Below, piece after piece: positions 15,361 through 27,553 of a stretch of DNA of 64,000 nt (position 1 is its first letter; each line of letters starts with the position of its first letter). This stretch comes from Leuctra nigra. Taxonomy: Eukaryota > Arthropoda > Insecta > Plecoptera > Leuctridae. The notes under the pieces are model-generated. The model was not told the DNA's origin. It worked only from the letters and a program-made list of their open reading frames with translations, and did not search any database. The translations under genes were made by a program, and so were the position numbers. The stretch is taken from positions 15,937,073 through 16,001,072 of the forward strand of contig OW203767.1 of assembly GCA_934045905.1 (NCBI GenBank). The letters are read 5' to 3'.

Positions 15361-16739
15361 GTAATTAGTAGCAGTATTTTCCTAGCAGTAATCAATGTCA
15401 TTATAAAAACTTACATTCTGTAACGAAAGGGGAAATAGATTTAGAGTTTGGTGTCGACAATGCTAAATTATTTTATTTTTATGATATTGAAGGAAATGAA
15501 AAGTTTAAAACAAAGGCTTTAGAAAGTTTGTTTATCACTCATATCCACTTCATAGCTCCTAGTAATAAAATTATGTTTTCCAGCATCAAAGTCTAATGTA
15601 GGAACTGGTCATCCACAATATCTTCAAAGGATCCCATTTCATTGCATTTTCACTATCATTTCTATTCAAATGTTTTGGAACATTCACGCGGGGTTCAAAG
15701 ACCATCCAATCACATGTGCTTGAAAGAATCTCAAAATATCCGCATAAATACTAATTAAAAGGAGGTTGGTGTTACGCAATCATAAAAATATTTTTCCAGC
15801 CCAGAAAGTTTTTGCCTTCTCCTTTAAGGATATTATTTATTTTGACTGGACTGAGTTATATGTTGAGATATTGTTTAACAAGATTCCAGCATCCAGGGGG
15901 GTATTCTAACAAGTCGTATCATATTACAAACATCACCACATGAAAGCAGAACAAGAAGAGTGGAGCTGAAATCACTCAGCTGCCGCCGACAAGAGAAAGA
16001 GAGATAAAAAACAAAATCCTGCCAATTATTTTTACAAAAATAATCTCGATGGGAACTTCAAAGAGTGTAAACCCCTGTCTATGGATATTGACGGAGCGTT
16101 TCTCTCATTACTTTATAACTAACCGATGAATTTAGAGAGTTAAGCGCGATGGATTTTAGCAAATTAGATTGATGGTTTTCATTACTGAGAGTGCAGGTTT
16201 CAAGGAAGGAACTACTTTGATCGGCAAACCAAATAATTTTGGCAGAAACGAGTTCATTGAACCAATAAAGAATATCATATATCAATTAACCTTCTGTGTA
16301 TGAAAACCGTGTTGATTTTTTTCTTCATAAATTACCCTATACATCTTTCATAAAGAAGAAATGAAAATAAATAGAAGTACTTTGATACAATAAAAACGTC
16401 ATTCACTTTGAAGAATTAATATTTATATAAATAAAATTGTCCAAAAAGTTATCCCACGTAAGTTTTGGTGAGTTTTTGGTGACGGTTACCAGGAAATCAC
16501 TTGAGAAACAAAGTAGGCATCAAAGAACAACAACTAAAGAGATATTCTAACCATTCTAACCTACATATTATATTTATATAAAATATGTATCTAAATATTT
16601 ATATAAAATATGTACGTACCTTTCTATACATATTTTATATTTATATAAAATATGTATAGGTGAGTGACAATCCCCAGAAAAGAGGAATGATGACAATTGT
16701 TTCGCTTGATATTTAAAACAATCTACAGTTCCTTTTATG

Positions 16740-16826
16740 CTATGCTTGAAATAGGCCACTGCAGCGTCTTAGGAGATCACATTGGATTTACTCTTTGTCT
16801 GCCATGGTGGCCTATTTCAAGCATAG
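16740..16826. repeat. Perfect 20-base inverted repeat with 47-base loop
   Basis: Arms 16740..16759 and 16807..16826 (CTATGCTTGAAATAGGCCAC and its complement) pair perfectly. It may be a small MITE remnant or a hairpin RNA candidate. No duplication of flanking target is evident. Confidence 0.8.
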
Positions 16827-18969
16827 ATTGAATGAATTGTATTACTACAATCTCTTCTACCAAAATAGTAACAAAATCCTCATGACTTGCCTTAGGATAA
16901 TAACTGGCATCACAGAGGTAAAACAAAATTGAAATTTAACAACCTCACACGAGTAACATTTTTAATATTTAACATTAAAAACCCCCACAGCATTATTGTG
17001 TACTCAGTTTTCAGCAAACATAGAGTCTTTAAACCTGCTTACCTCAAGTACATATAATATTCATCAGTTACACCAACGTGGCAGAAGATAATAGCTTTAT
17101 CCAGCCTCCACTTGCGGACTAAATTAACTGGCAGCATGTACAAGGTAGACGCCTGGGGACATCGCGACGCTAACATTCAACAAGTCACCGGCGTCGATGA
17201 CGTAAGACGAAAATATCAGAGGAGATCTCGAACTAGAGGGAAGGGTAATTAAAAATTAGTTAATTAGACCCGTGAGACGTTATCGAGCTGAGCTGCTAGC
17301 TGCCAGTGGGTTTGTCGGCCGGAACCGAAGTTGGGTTATGAATTCAAAAATTATTTACAGGGAAAAGCTCTGTAAACGCGTTGATAAACAGGACTTAGAT
17401 AAACAAGAAGAGAATATAATGTTTGAAAAACGTGTTTAACATCTTATCCAGTAACATTTCTTTCTGATTATCCATCAGCAAAGCGGAATAAGTAACTGTA
17501 CATCAATTTTCAGGTGAAACCAATCTTGCTATCTTGTATCTTGTACCGGTATCTTGCTAGACGAACTGGATAGTATGAAACTTGTGAGTACAAAATTACC
17601 GGATCCGTTACTTAGATCAAAAGCACACAATATCATTCCAAAAGTTTAGAATGTCGACAGTCGCTACGCTCGCAATTTTGGTGGACGATTAAATAGTTGT
17701 ATTTCGTTTACTCCCGATACAAATTTTCTAACTAAAGGTTTCGAATTCTTCGTAGACAAATAATTTAACAAAATCAGTTTAATCAATACGTTCGAAATTA
17801 AATTAAAATCTATGCTCAACATGAACGATTACTTTGTCAGGTGTGTCGGTTCAAATAAGTAAATAAATTGATTTTTTTATGATATTACAGAGCAATTTTA
17901 TTTCCTTCAGCACGATTTTAATATGGAAAGCTGAAAATCATGCATTTGAAACGCGATTTTTTTTTAATATGATAAATTCTTCACAAACGATAATTAGAAT
18001 GCTTCAATGTAATAAAATTGTGTCGGAAAAATGTTAATACAGTTACACATTTTCACTCGACGTTTATAAAATGAAACTCTGATTAAAAGCTATTCTGGAG
18101 TATGAGAGAATTTCATCAACTAACAAAATTACATCTGTCGAAACCAAGTAGAAACAATTCCAGCTAATAATGTTGATATGAATTGATGATTGAAAATGCT
18201 AGATGAACTTCGAGAATGGGTGAAACTATTTGACCGTGAATTATTGGTTGTGACATCCTAATTTGAGGATAGCAACAAAACCAAGAGGCAATAAATACAG
18301 ACCGATATCGGAGATTATTTATTTTGAGAAAAGTTATTAAAATTCTTAACTACTCTTAGCATTTTTTCAAATATTGAATATTGAAATATTGAAGGCAAAA
18401 TCTAAAATTCCATATCAAAGTAGGTCTCAAAAAATAGCATTAAATAATAAAATACAGTATCACAATGCCTAAATAGAAAGCATAACTATCTAGTTGGTAC
18501 TTTAAGGATAATTTTCTTATGTTGACATTTTGATTCATACGTCAAAATATCGCCAATATCACCACTTCGCACGGTCACTTTGCAAGCTAAAATGTCAACA
18601 ACCTTCAACGGCATTTATGATTGCACCCCCTATTACCCCCTCCCCCCCTACTTCTCTACTAACGCTTCTGAATCACTCTTCAACTAGAGAACCTCACCTC
18701 TTCATCTGAATTCATCCTGGGATCGATCCTTGTCTATGAACCCTGATGCATTGTGATGCCTTGTAACATGCAGGACTAGTGTAGGACAACAACTCATCTA
18801 TTATCATGGCATTGATTGATTCTGCCACAATACATAATGCAACATAATTATAATGATGCTCGCACATAAACACAGATATTTTACAATGATCTCGTTATAT
18901 GGTTTATGCCCCATTAGTAGTTGTAGGTATTTTAGGAGATCCAATTAGTAGATTAGTGCTCCATCTATT

Positions 18970-18992
18970 ATTAGATTAGATTAGATTAGATT
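18970..18992 (-). repeat. (TAATC)n tail, probable retroposon 3' end
   Basis: Four tandem TTAGA/GATTA pentamers. On the minus strand they read (TAATC)n, the same tail as the retroposon ending at 34655. The adjacent minus-strand body is probably a truncated copy of a related element. Confidence 0.5.
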
Positions 18993-19649
18993 ATTTATTT
19001 TTTGTTGGTGACCATTTTCATGGTATAACACGTCAATTACAATATAATATCATAATAAAAATAACATACTGCCATACAATTCATACATTAAAATCATAAT
19101 AGGCTATAATAGGCTAGTAGATGCTAGTAGTCTTCGAAATTGACTAAGGCTAGGATTTTCAATGCTTTGCTAAATTTAAATTGTTAAGCAGTTTCATGCT
19201 TATTCACATTTTCATAGGTCATATCTCTGTGATTTCTTCATGTTAAAAAAATAGCATGATTTTGTCTACAGTCTGGATTTTTCTATTGGAAGATTTTTCA
19301 GGAAAATATAACTAACAACCTTTAATTTCCAACTTTTTGCAACAAAAACAACACATTATCCGACTCAACCAAGTTTTTTGAAACAAGTGGGCTTGTTTCA
19401 GCTGAGCTTTAAGCTGGTAATATACGGCCAAAAGCATACTTTAAAGCGTTAGACATGTGTAACTAATTATCTATTCATTGAAAGTAGCTGTGGCAGGTCC
19501 TACGAAGTTTACATCTAGGAAGACGGTCTTGTGAATGAAGAGAGATTTCAACTGTCCAAAGAAGATGGAATTTGGCACTTTGATGATGAATGAGCCTTAA
19601 ACTTCGATACTGGATATTCAGGTAAAGGTAATGAATGACGCATTCTCCC

Positions 19650-19670
19650 CCCCCCCCCCCCCCCCCCCCC
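19650..19670 (+). repeat. Poly(C) run
   Basis: A run of over 20 C following TTCTC and ending in CAATTTCC. Confidence 0.9.
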
Positions 19671-21787
19671 CAATTTCCAACAGCCCATCATATTTATAGA
19701 TCCATTGGCATTGACGGTATGGATTTAGATGTTAAAGCGTGAACACAGGAATCGATTTTTAAAATCAAATTCAAGATATAAATATTACAATTTTTTTATT
19801 AATAACATGATTTAATCGAAGCCCTTCAAGTATTATGTTTTTCATTCCTAATTTTCAATTTAAAAGTCCTTTAATTATTGTTTTAAATTGGTTGTCTTGT
19901 TGCTGTGTTTAATTTGTGAAATTTAGAGTTTTTAGTAAGGTTTGAAATGAGGTATCAATAAAAATAGCTCTCCAAAATATATTCTGTATTCCAAACAAAG
20001 GATTGATTTGTCAAACAAGTTGACATCAAAGCTTTCTGTTCGCATTCACTGATTTTGCTTAAAAGCCATTCATTAACTATAGCTTATCTGTCCAGCGAGA
20101 GCATCAATGGGGGTTGACAAAGGACACATTTATAACAATGACACATAACAAAACACATTTATAACTCTTGCATTTTTGGCATTGACTATTTGTGAAAAGA
20201 TTATTTGGAGTTTACAAAAGGCCACCATACCTTCCACATCCTCCATCCAATCAATGTTAATAATTAATGAAGGAATGCATATATTTTTTTATAATCCATT
20301 GTGTCAATATACTAAAAATGCCGATGTATACAAAAGGTATGACTTGGGATAGTGTAGGTATAAAAATAAGTAGGTACTAACTTACATGTTTCAGCCATGT
20401 AGATAACTAGTAATCTAGGTTACACAAGTCTATACTAGTCTGTATAGTCTTACTATACTATATTATACAATAGACTAGACTATTTAGTAACCTAGACTAT
20501 ACTAGTACTAGTATACTGTAACCTAACTCGAAGCAGATATTCAAAAACGATCAATGGAAACACTCAATTTGCACCAATACAGGACCAAAAAACTTGGAAA
20601 ATTCACGAAATTGAGGATTTTTTTACTCATGTGTAACGCTCAGTCTCAATATAAACCCACTTTAAGAACACTGGTCACGTGACTTTTTAAATCCGCCATT
20701 TTCCTCGAGAAAATCAACTCACTTTTCTCCTCTGTAAAACAAGCAGGTTTTACACCATGTCGGTCGGCCATCTTTAATAGCACAAAACCGACCGTACTTT
20801 CCGAAAAGTCTGGCGATGAAGTTTAATTTTATAAACAATCTGTTATACGCACATGAGAGAGAGAGAGAGACGTAAAGATAGAACTTTCAGTTAGATAGAC
20901 AAAGAGGGAGAATATAAAGCCACCAGCGATGCACACTTTTCAGACTTCATCGAAGTTACTTTGGAGCGTGCTTTGGAGAGAAACAAAATATGCCACATAG
21001 ACCTCATATTGGTAAGATGTCATCATATTATTCGAAACAAAATTAATGCAAAAATGCCAATATTAAGGTGAATTTGTCTAGATAAGTCGTAAAGACAAAA
21101 ATCAACAATAAATCAACAAGTGATGTTGCAAATATAAGAAAAGAAACGGATAAACATGTCATAAAAAATAAGAAATAATGAGAATATTTCATATTATTCA
21201 AATAATATTAAGAATGTAAGGGTCGTCTTTCATTGCTCTGATATAAACAGTTGATTAGGTCTATATTCCCATGACAAAAACCAATGGCAATACTTGAATG
21301 ACCGTTTAAATATAACTAATCGTTGTAAGAGAGTATTGAACATCCAGACCTAAGAATATTTGAGCCGTTATGGCATAAAAATGTAAGAAACATTCCGGAT
21401 AAGTTGACTTGTAGCCTATAAATTACTGTTTAGTTAGTAAAGAAAGTGACTGGAAATAAATGGCAATGTTGATGTGAATAAAAATGTAGGTCTGATCCAG
21501 ACTAAAGAAGAGTTGTCTAAGGCCAAGTGTCAGGCACACGCCAAAATATTTACCTATTCGACTCGAGTCTGGAATGAAGCCAATCGTTTTGTATATTCTT
21601 TCTGCGGGATCGTTTTCGCCCGTCTGATATATACAAAAAATACATATCCAAGAGGCGGGATGCAGATGATAGGTGAGAAGATTCGTTCGACTCGGAAATA
21701 CAGGTACAGAGATATACAGGTAAATTCATAGTTGATTTGATAGTCTAAAATTTCACGATAAGTTAAAATTATTTGATATAATATAAT

Positions 21788-21870
21788 TAGGAAAACTCTC
21801 TGTGTACCGCGTTGATGAGCGAGCATGTACAACACCTCGAACCTAAATGCCCTGACGAACAGAAAACACC
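21788..21870 (+). mobile_element. 5' end of a CGCGTTGATGAGCGAGC-family element
   Basis: Reads TTAGGAAAACTCTCTGTGTA, then CGCGTTGATGAGCGAGC, then ACAACACCTCGAACC. It appears truncated shortly afterwards. The segment at 21978 begins GGCCCGGTTGCACCACG, which looks like the terminus of a different element. Confidence 0.6.
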
Positions 21871-22086
21871 AACCAATATTAAAGGCACGCTGTTGTCAGA
21901 GCAAATAAGTAATTACTGTGTGGAAACGAAATAATTATTGTCGATTGAAAAAAATTGTACTTTTCTTACCGACCTAAGGCCCGGTTGCACCACGTCCCGA
22001 TAAAGTTAGCGGTAGGATTTATCGGCTGAAACCATGGCAACAGCCAATGAAACACAGCCAACAAGACCGCAAAAGTCCACTTTATA

Positions 22087-22410
22087 CCCTGTTCACACTG
22101 AGAATTCGATCATGATCCAGTTCAATTACAATCAAAATCAAAATGGAGGCAAGATTCAAGTTACACTTTATAATGTTGTTACATTCAAATTAGAGCATGC
22201 ATTTGTAAGTTTATATTTTTAAAATTTATAATTTATTTTGTTTGACATTGATCTTTTTTTGTTTCCTTTGTTCGATCATGATTCAGATTTCGATCGCGTT
22301 CTTACAACTCAATCGAGATTTGGATCATGATCGAGTTCGATTGAGTTCACACACATTTTCGATTGCAATCGAGATTTTGGATCATGATCGAATCCTCAGT
22401 GTAAACAGGG
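22087..22410. mobile_element. MITE with 32-base terminal inverted repeats and TA duplication
   Basis: The left end CCCTGTTCACACTGAG continues to GATCATGATCC. The right end is its complement with two mismatches over 32 bases. TA flanks both sides (22085-22086 and 22411-22412), as for Tc1/mariner-type elements. The 324-base interior is rich in ATCGA and GATCATGATC motifs and has no transposase. Confidence 0.8.
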
Positions 22411-22412
22411 TA

Positions 22413-23108
22413 TTAGGCTAAAGTGAACTTTATCTATCGGGAATAAGTGTCGATAATTTTATGTAAAGCTCTTGACCGATCGGAACGATAAATTTAAAAT
22501 GAGATCTAATGTTTGTTTTGATGACTTTACAATATTTCAGCAAGATCAAGACATTTGATTTTTCAACTAATCATAACAATATTTTAATTTCAAATAATCA
22601 GAGGTATTTGTTCAAACCTTTTCTGCAAACCATGCGTAGGTGGTCTTGACAAAGTGTGCACAATTTCAGCTATATCAGAGGAAAAGCGTAACCTGATCGC
22701 GGCATGGACAGAAAAACACAGTTGTACGATCCACAGAAGCTGAAGGGAAACCAACAAACCTTTTGTCCCCAAAGAAGAAAGACAAAGATTCGACAGCTGC
22801 GTATCTTTCCAGTTTTACCTTTACCATTGTACGACACAAAGTGTGACATAAAGAAATTCAGTTTCTAGAAAGTAGTTTTTCTTTCCTCACGCAATGGTGC
22901 GTCATCAAACTTGTTACGCGCCATTATCTTTTACGATATGTTTCTGTAAAAAAAAACAGAAGAGCAGCTATCAACGCCCTTCCTTTTATCTTTATGATGC
23001 GTCATATCCATATAGCCAATCTCTACTCCAGGCCCAGATTTCACATTCATAACCACTAGATTCTGCAGTTAGGTACCAGCAGTACAATCAATCTCCATTC
23101 AATTTGTA
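22413..23108. other. Region without recognisable gene
   Basis: No domain-bearing frame. The minus-strand frame at 22590..22772 is short and unremarkable. Confidence 0.5.
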
Positions 23109-23500
23109 TTAAGACGGCTGGGTAGTGAGTTTGACCTTGAAGAGTTTTTTAATCGATTTTTATCAATATCTTTTTCCAGTGTAATTGTTAACAAAATAGG
23201 GCTATGGACGTGAATTCAGAACAGTTCACTGAAAATAATTGCATAGTTTGGAGTAAGTTATTAGTTTTATTTTGTCCGACAGGTGTTTAGAACCCGAAAA
23301 TTTAGTAATTTTCGGGTTCTAAACACCTGTTGGACACAATAAAACTAATAGCTTATTCCAAACCATGAAATTATTTTCAGTGAATTGTTCTGAATTCACG
23401 TCCATAGCCCTATTTTGATAACAATTACACTGGAAAAAGATATTGATAAAAATCGATTAAAAAACTCGTCAAGGCCACGCTCACTACCAAGCCCTCTTAA
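23109..23500. mobile_element. Near-perfect long palindrome flanked by TTAA
   Basis: Arms 23116..23302 and 23307..23493 are inverted copies of 187 bases with a four-base loop (TAGT) and only scattered mismatches. TTAA lies at both edges (23109..23112 and 23497..23500), which fits a piggyBac-type TTAA insertion. The minus-strand open frames here simply read through the palindrome. Confidence 0.85.
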
Positions 23501-23529
23501 AGTTGAGGGAAATAACTTTGAGCTTGTAA

Positions 23530-23600
23530 CAAGCGTTGTGTAACGCGTTGATATGCGACCACAGGTATGTGCAACACCTTTCAATCAATACACCCATACA
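23530..23600 (+). mobile_element. 5' end of a CGCGTTGATGAGCGAGC-family element
   Basis: Reads GTGTAACGCGTTGATATGCG, then ACCACAGG and GTGCAACACCTTTC. It is truncated beyond this and lies 30 bases from the palindrome. Confidence 0.5.
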
Positions 23601-23698
23601 CACCGAGTGGAAGTAAAACCCAATAATGTGCAAAGTGTTTAATAATGGTGCATTTACCTTTCGATAAATCAATTTTGAATTATATTACAAAATTATCT

Positions 23699-23790
23699 TA
23701 AAGGGCTGGTTTTCAATACTCTGTTAAAACCAGTGTAGGTAGTTAAATTGTATTCGTTCAAGGAATGTCATTGGTTGTTGAGTCCAAATA
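23699..23790 (+). mobile_element. Fragment of a TTTTCAATACTCTG-type element
   Basis: GGTTTTCAATACTCTGTTAA followed by AGGAATGTCATTGGTTGTTG is shared with the copy at 50599..50885, so both belong to one dispersed family. This copy is incomplete. Confidence 0.5.
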
Positions 23791-26700
23791 ATTAGTATAA
23801 AATTTAACAAAACATAAAAAACTGTCTCCGTCAATAACTAACACTTTACTAATACTAATAGTAACTAATAAGTAGTACAATAACAACGTTCTTTACTGAT
23901 AAGCTTTAAATTTTGTAAAATACCTTAAGTTGGTATTTTTAACGTAATATGAACATTTATCTTATCAATCAATCAAATTATATTTTTTACTATCAATTCA
24001 CATTCACACCTGGATTCACATAGCGTTTCCCTTTAAGAAATTTGATGATTGACCCCACTTTGGTTCTATTTAAAGCAGTGAAAGAAAAAATTGTATTTCA
24101 AACCCAGCGGCGAAAATATTTTGTAAAACTGGGTCCAGAGAATTTTGTTAAAAACCACACTGCAATCCACAAGTCTATGTTTGACCAATTAACATTAGGT
24201 TTGGATACAAAACAGACTTGCTTATCTTCACAAAATTTAAGTAAGTTCGACTCTTTCTGTTAGTAGGTAACTGATGAAGTAGGTGGTATTTGGTAATGTT
24301 TATGACTATGAGAGAACATTTGGAGATCTTCAAAATGCACTTAAAGAAAGCTTCGTCAAAAGTAAAATAATTTTTTAATTATGACCAAATCTAAAAATAA
24401 ACGAACGATTCTTTACATTTCAAAAATTACAAACCCGTGGAAGAATTCATTATTTTCATGCCATAAATTATGTTTTGCAGATTATTTTCATGAAGAAAGA
24501 TGATCATCTCTTAATGTACTATATTTGACTGCAAAATTCCGCAAAATCATTAATTTCCTAATGTCCATTAAAATTTTTTAGTCATTTTGACAGTAATTTT
24601 GTTAATATTCATATATTTTTAATCGATTTAATTGGTTCTGTGTCATTTGTTGACAAAGCTTCAAATACTACTACATCTCTCCACTTCCTTCCAATCAGCC
24701 AAATGACTTCCTGAATGACACAGAGGAGAGACGAAAACGCACTCTTCATCTGTGAAAACAGTTTTCCGGCTCATCGTCAGCCAGATTAGTTACCGCAGAG
24801 GCACTGTTTGTTTGCGAAGCAAGCACCAAGTCAAAACAGAAGAAGGAGACGACGGAACGTGTGGCTCAAATCCGTTTATGTGTAGAATGGAAGGTGATGA
24901 AAATCTACATGAGAAATTAAGAGCATGTGCACTGATTTTTTTTTTAGACTGCAATGAGTAAGAATGAGTGGAATGAAAACATTGTTGAGTAACCTTTTGC
25001 GACTTTGCAACTGTTTTTGAAAGGAATGAAATTATAGGAGCCAATGCAACTTGCAGGCTTTGGGTTCCGTTTCTAGTCGATGAGATCAATGTTTTGACAA
25101 ATTAGAATCTAAGAGCTGCTTTTTAAAATATATGCATCAAATAATAATAAATATTTGGTTGTTGCCATGACAAGGAGCTTTTAAAAACCGGTAATTTAAA
25201 GTTTCCTAAAAATCTAAAAAAATAAACAAAAAAATCTACGGCAACTGCCAAGGAAATACTTGAAGTGATTATTATCAGTAGTTACTTAACCAGGCAAAAT
25301 GTATTAAAGTTTATAACAAAGGTTTGTCAAATCAGTTTTAGTACTTATTATTGATGGTCTGGAACTTTTTGTTTTTATTTGGCTTTCACCATAGAATTTC
25401 CCACATTTAAACTCCAATGTTTTGCTCTATTACAAAAACAGAAAATTACAGAATAATAATTGTTGACAGTACTGAAATTTCATCTCCGGGAACCACACGT
25501 ATAATTACTCCAACTCTATTTATTATTATTCTGAATACACTTTCCCACTTTCCCACTGTCATTTGATTCGCCGTGTTAGTGGCATACAAACCCCAAACGC
25601 GGCTCAAACTTCTGTTTGTAGTTCGAATAGTTGAAATTGCCTTCCTGTGTTCATGTGTAGTATGCTAAAGCCACGGTCTATTTCTATTCGCACTTATCTA
25701 TAGAGTGGTAGAAACAGATGAACGCCATTAAAGAGCTGAGTAGAGAGATGAACAGAGTCGACCTGGAGTGCGAAGTTCGACAACGATCGAGTAGTTTTCA
25801 TACGTTGGTTCGAATACCTTTTCATCGAATACAATTCGAGTATTTTCAACTGTCGTTTAGATGTAATTCGGTAATAAAAATGCAGGTATTTCGTTTTCTG
25901 AACTTAGTTTCTTTAACTTTAAAAGCAAATGTTAGCTTTTAAAATATCTTCAACATTGTCGATGGTTTTCGTTATAAATGTAGGGATGACCTTCGGTCAT
26001 GACTTTGGTCAAATACTCTTTAATTGACCGAATGGTTTAATTAAGACATACTTATTACATTAATTACCAAATGCTAAAAGAAAGAAACCGGAGAACTTTA
26101 CCTCAAGGTTTTTCAGAAAATTACGCGAATGTCCAGTCTTTATTTACTTTATTTTTGTGTGTATACACCTACAGACACCGTACTTTCGGGTTTCTTTTAT
26201 AAGATCGAATGGGGAGATGCGTAATTTCTGAGTGACTTGGATGATTGTGGTCAAATATACCAGGAAAGTATTTGACTGGTCAAATCACATTCCCATGCAT
26301 AAATCATGATTATCATACATTACTCTGTAAAAATGCTGAAACATCTCAAATTTTACTTTGCCGTCCAGGGTGACTTGTTGCGAGCTCTATAGCCAATCAG
26401 GTAACTCCATTCGCTCGGCCCCAAGAGGGAACGAAAGTTCAGCCATTTGATTGGTCAACGTCACTCTCAACATGTTCATTACAAAAACATCGGGTCCGAA
26501 CACGCGCAAGCTCTCTGCGTTTAGTCTACTGCGTATATTTCATGGTAATCTCCCCAACAGATTTCAAAATGCTATGTTTAAACATTGGTTTTACCAAGTT
26601 ATGAAATGAAGATTAAATTTAGTCAATATCTGGGCTGTAAAATCTTTATTTATGTCAAGGTACGAGAGCAGAATCATCAAAGACTGTGATTTCCAATCTG

Positions 26701-27398
26701 ATAATTTCGGTCCAACGTTAACGGCTCTTCGGATATCTATAGATTTAAACAAATATTCAATACCTTATTTCCCGGATATGACGTCATACTGTATCTTGCC
26801 TGCAGTGATTATATGGCATCTATAGGGTGTTGATGAATTTTGTGCAGGTCCCGCTCTTTAAGGATGTAGAGAAAATTACGATTGTTTATTTAGTGTAGTT
26901 GTAGCCATGTCATGTCCAGGATAGTTTATAGCTGACGTAACAACCGGCTGATAATATAATTATTGTAATGTTTTGCGATAATTAAAGGCATCGAAGATGA
27001 GTCAATGTATGTGTACATTACAAGAACATTTGAGAAATACTTTTCTCTGATGAATGTTGTTCTAGTTTACCGATCTTCTTCAAGCATCGTCGTTCAAAAG
27101 TGTAGTTCTAACTTTTGCCAACAAAAGCGCTCAATATGCCGCCAATTTCTAAAGAATAACAACAATAAAGACAAATCTAATTTATTTACAGACAATTTAA
27201 CTCCTTTGCTCCATTTGTTTCAATAGTCTATTTTTTCGTCGGTAGCAAATAACAATTGTACCATCTTCATAGAAGAATGCCTTGAGTAATTTCAACGGAA
27301 TGCTCCCATCGGAAGGCAAGAGAAGGGAACGGAGGGAATCTGCAATGAAGGTGGAAAGAAATAAGTTTGAAGTAGGAATGTTCTCTTTAAAATGTGTA
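23791..27398. other. Region without recognisable gene
   Basis: Frames at 24042..24263, 24752..24961, 24790..25089 and 27005..27226 lack recognisable domains. Two CCAAT boxes in opposite orientation sit at about 26391 and 26450 (GCCAATCAGG and TGATTGGTCA), in a slightly GC-richer stretch. No transcript can be assigned to them. Confidence 0.45.
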
Positions 27399-27551
27399 GA
27401 GCTGGGTACACATACGTATACCGTTTTTACGTTTTGCATTTTCCGTTTTTTTTCTTATGATCAATCACAAGTCCAGAAACCACTCACGGCAGACAATTTA
27501 TCGGTTAATAGAAGAAACGCAAAACGAAAAACGGTCTATTTGGGCCCGGCT
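27399..27551. mobile_element. Candidate short MITE with TA duplication
   Basis: The left end GAGCTGGGTACACATA then CCGTTTTT and CGTTTTGC is mirrored at the right end by GCAAAACG, AAAAACGG, TATTTGGGCCCGGCT. TA flanks both ends. Termini are diverged, so boundaries are approximate. Confidence 0.5.
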
Positions 27552-27553
27552 TA

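Larger units (their letters stand above)
15361..21787. other. Long AT-rich region without recognisable gene
   Basis: Besides the items listed separately (hairpin at 16740, retroposon tail at 18970, C-run at 19650) I see only low-complexity AT-rich palindromes, such as TTTATATAAAATATGTA copies at 16574..16660, and a CTAGT-dense stretch at 20400..20525. A TGTTGACATTTT inverted pair lies at about 18519 and 18590. Open frames here are short and featureless. Confidence 0.5.

Noticed and set aside
25981..26300. Possible MITE with GGGATGACC and GGTCAAATCAC ends
   Set aside because: The inverted similarity of the ends is weak and no target duplication could be fixed.
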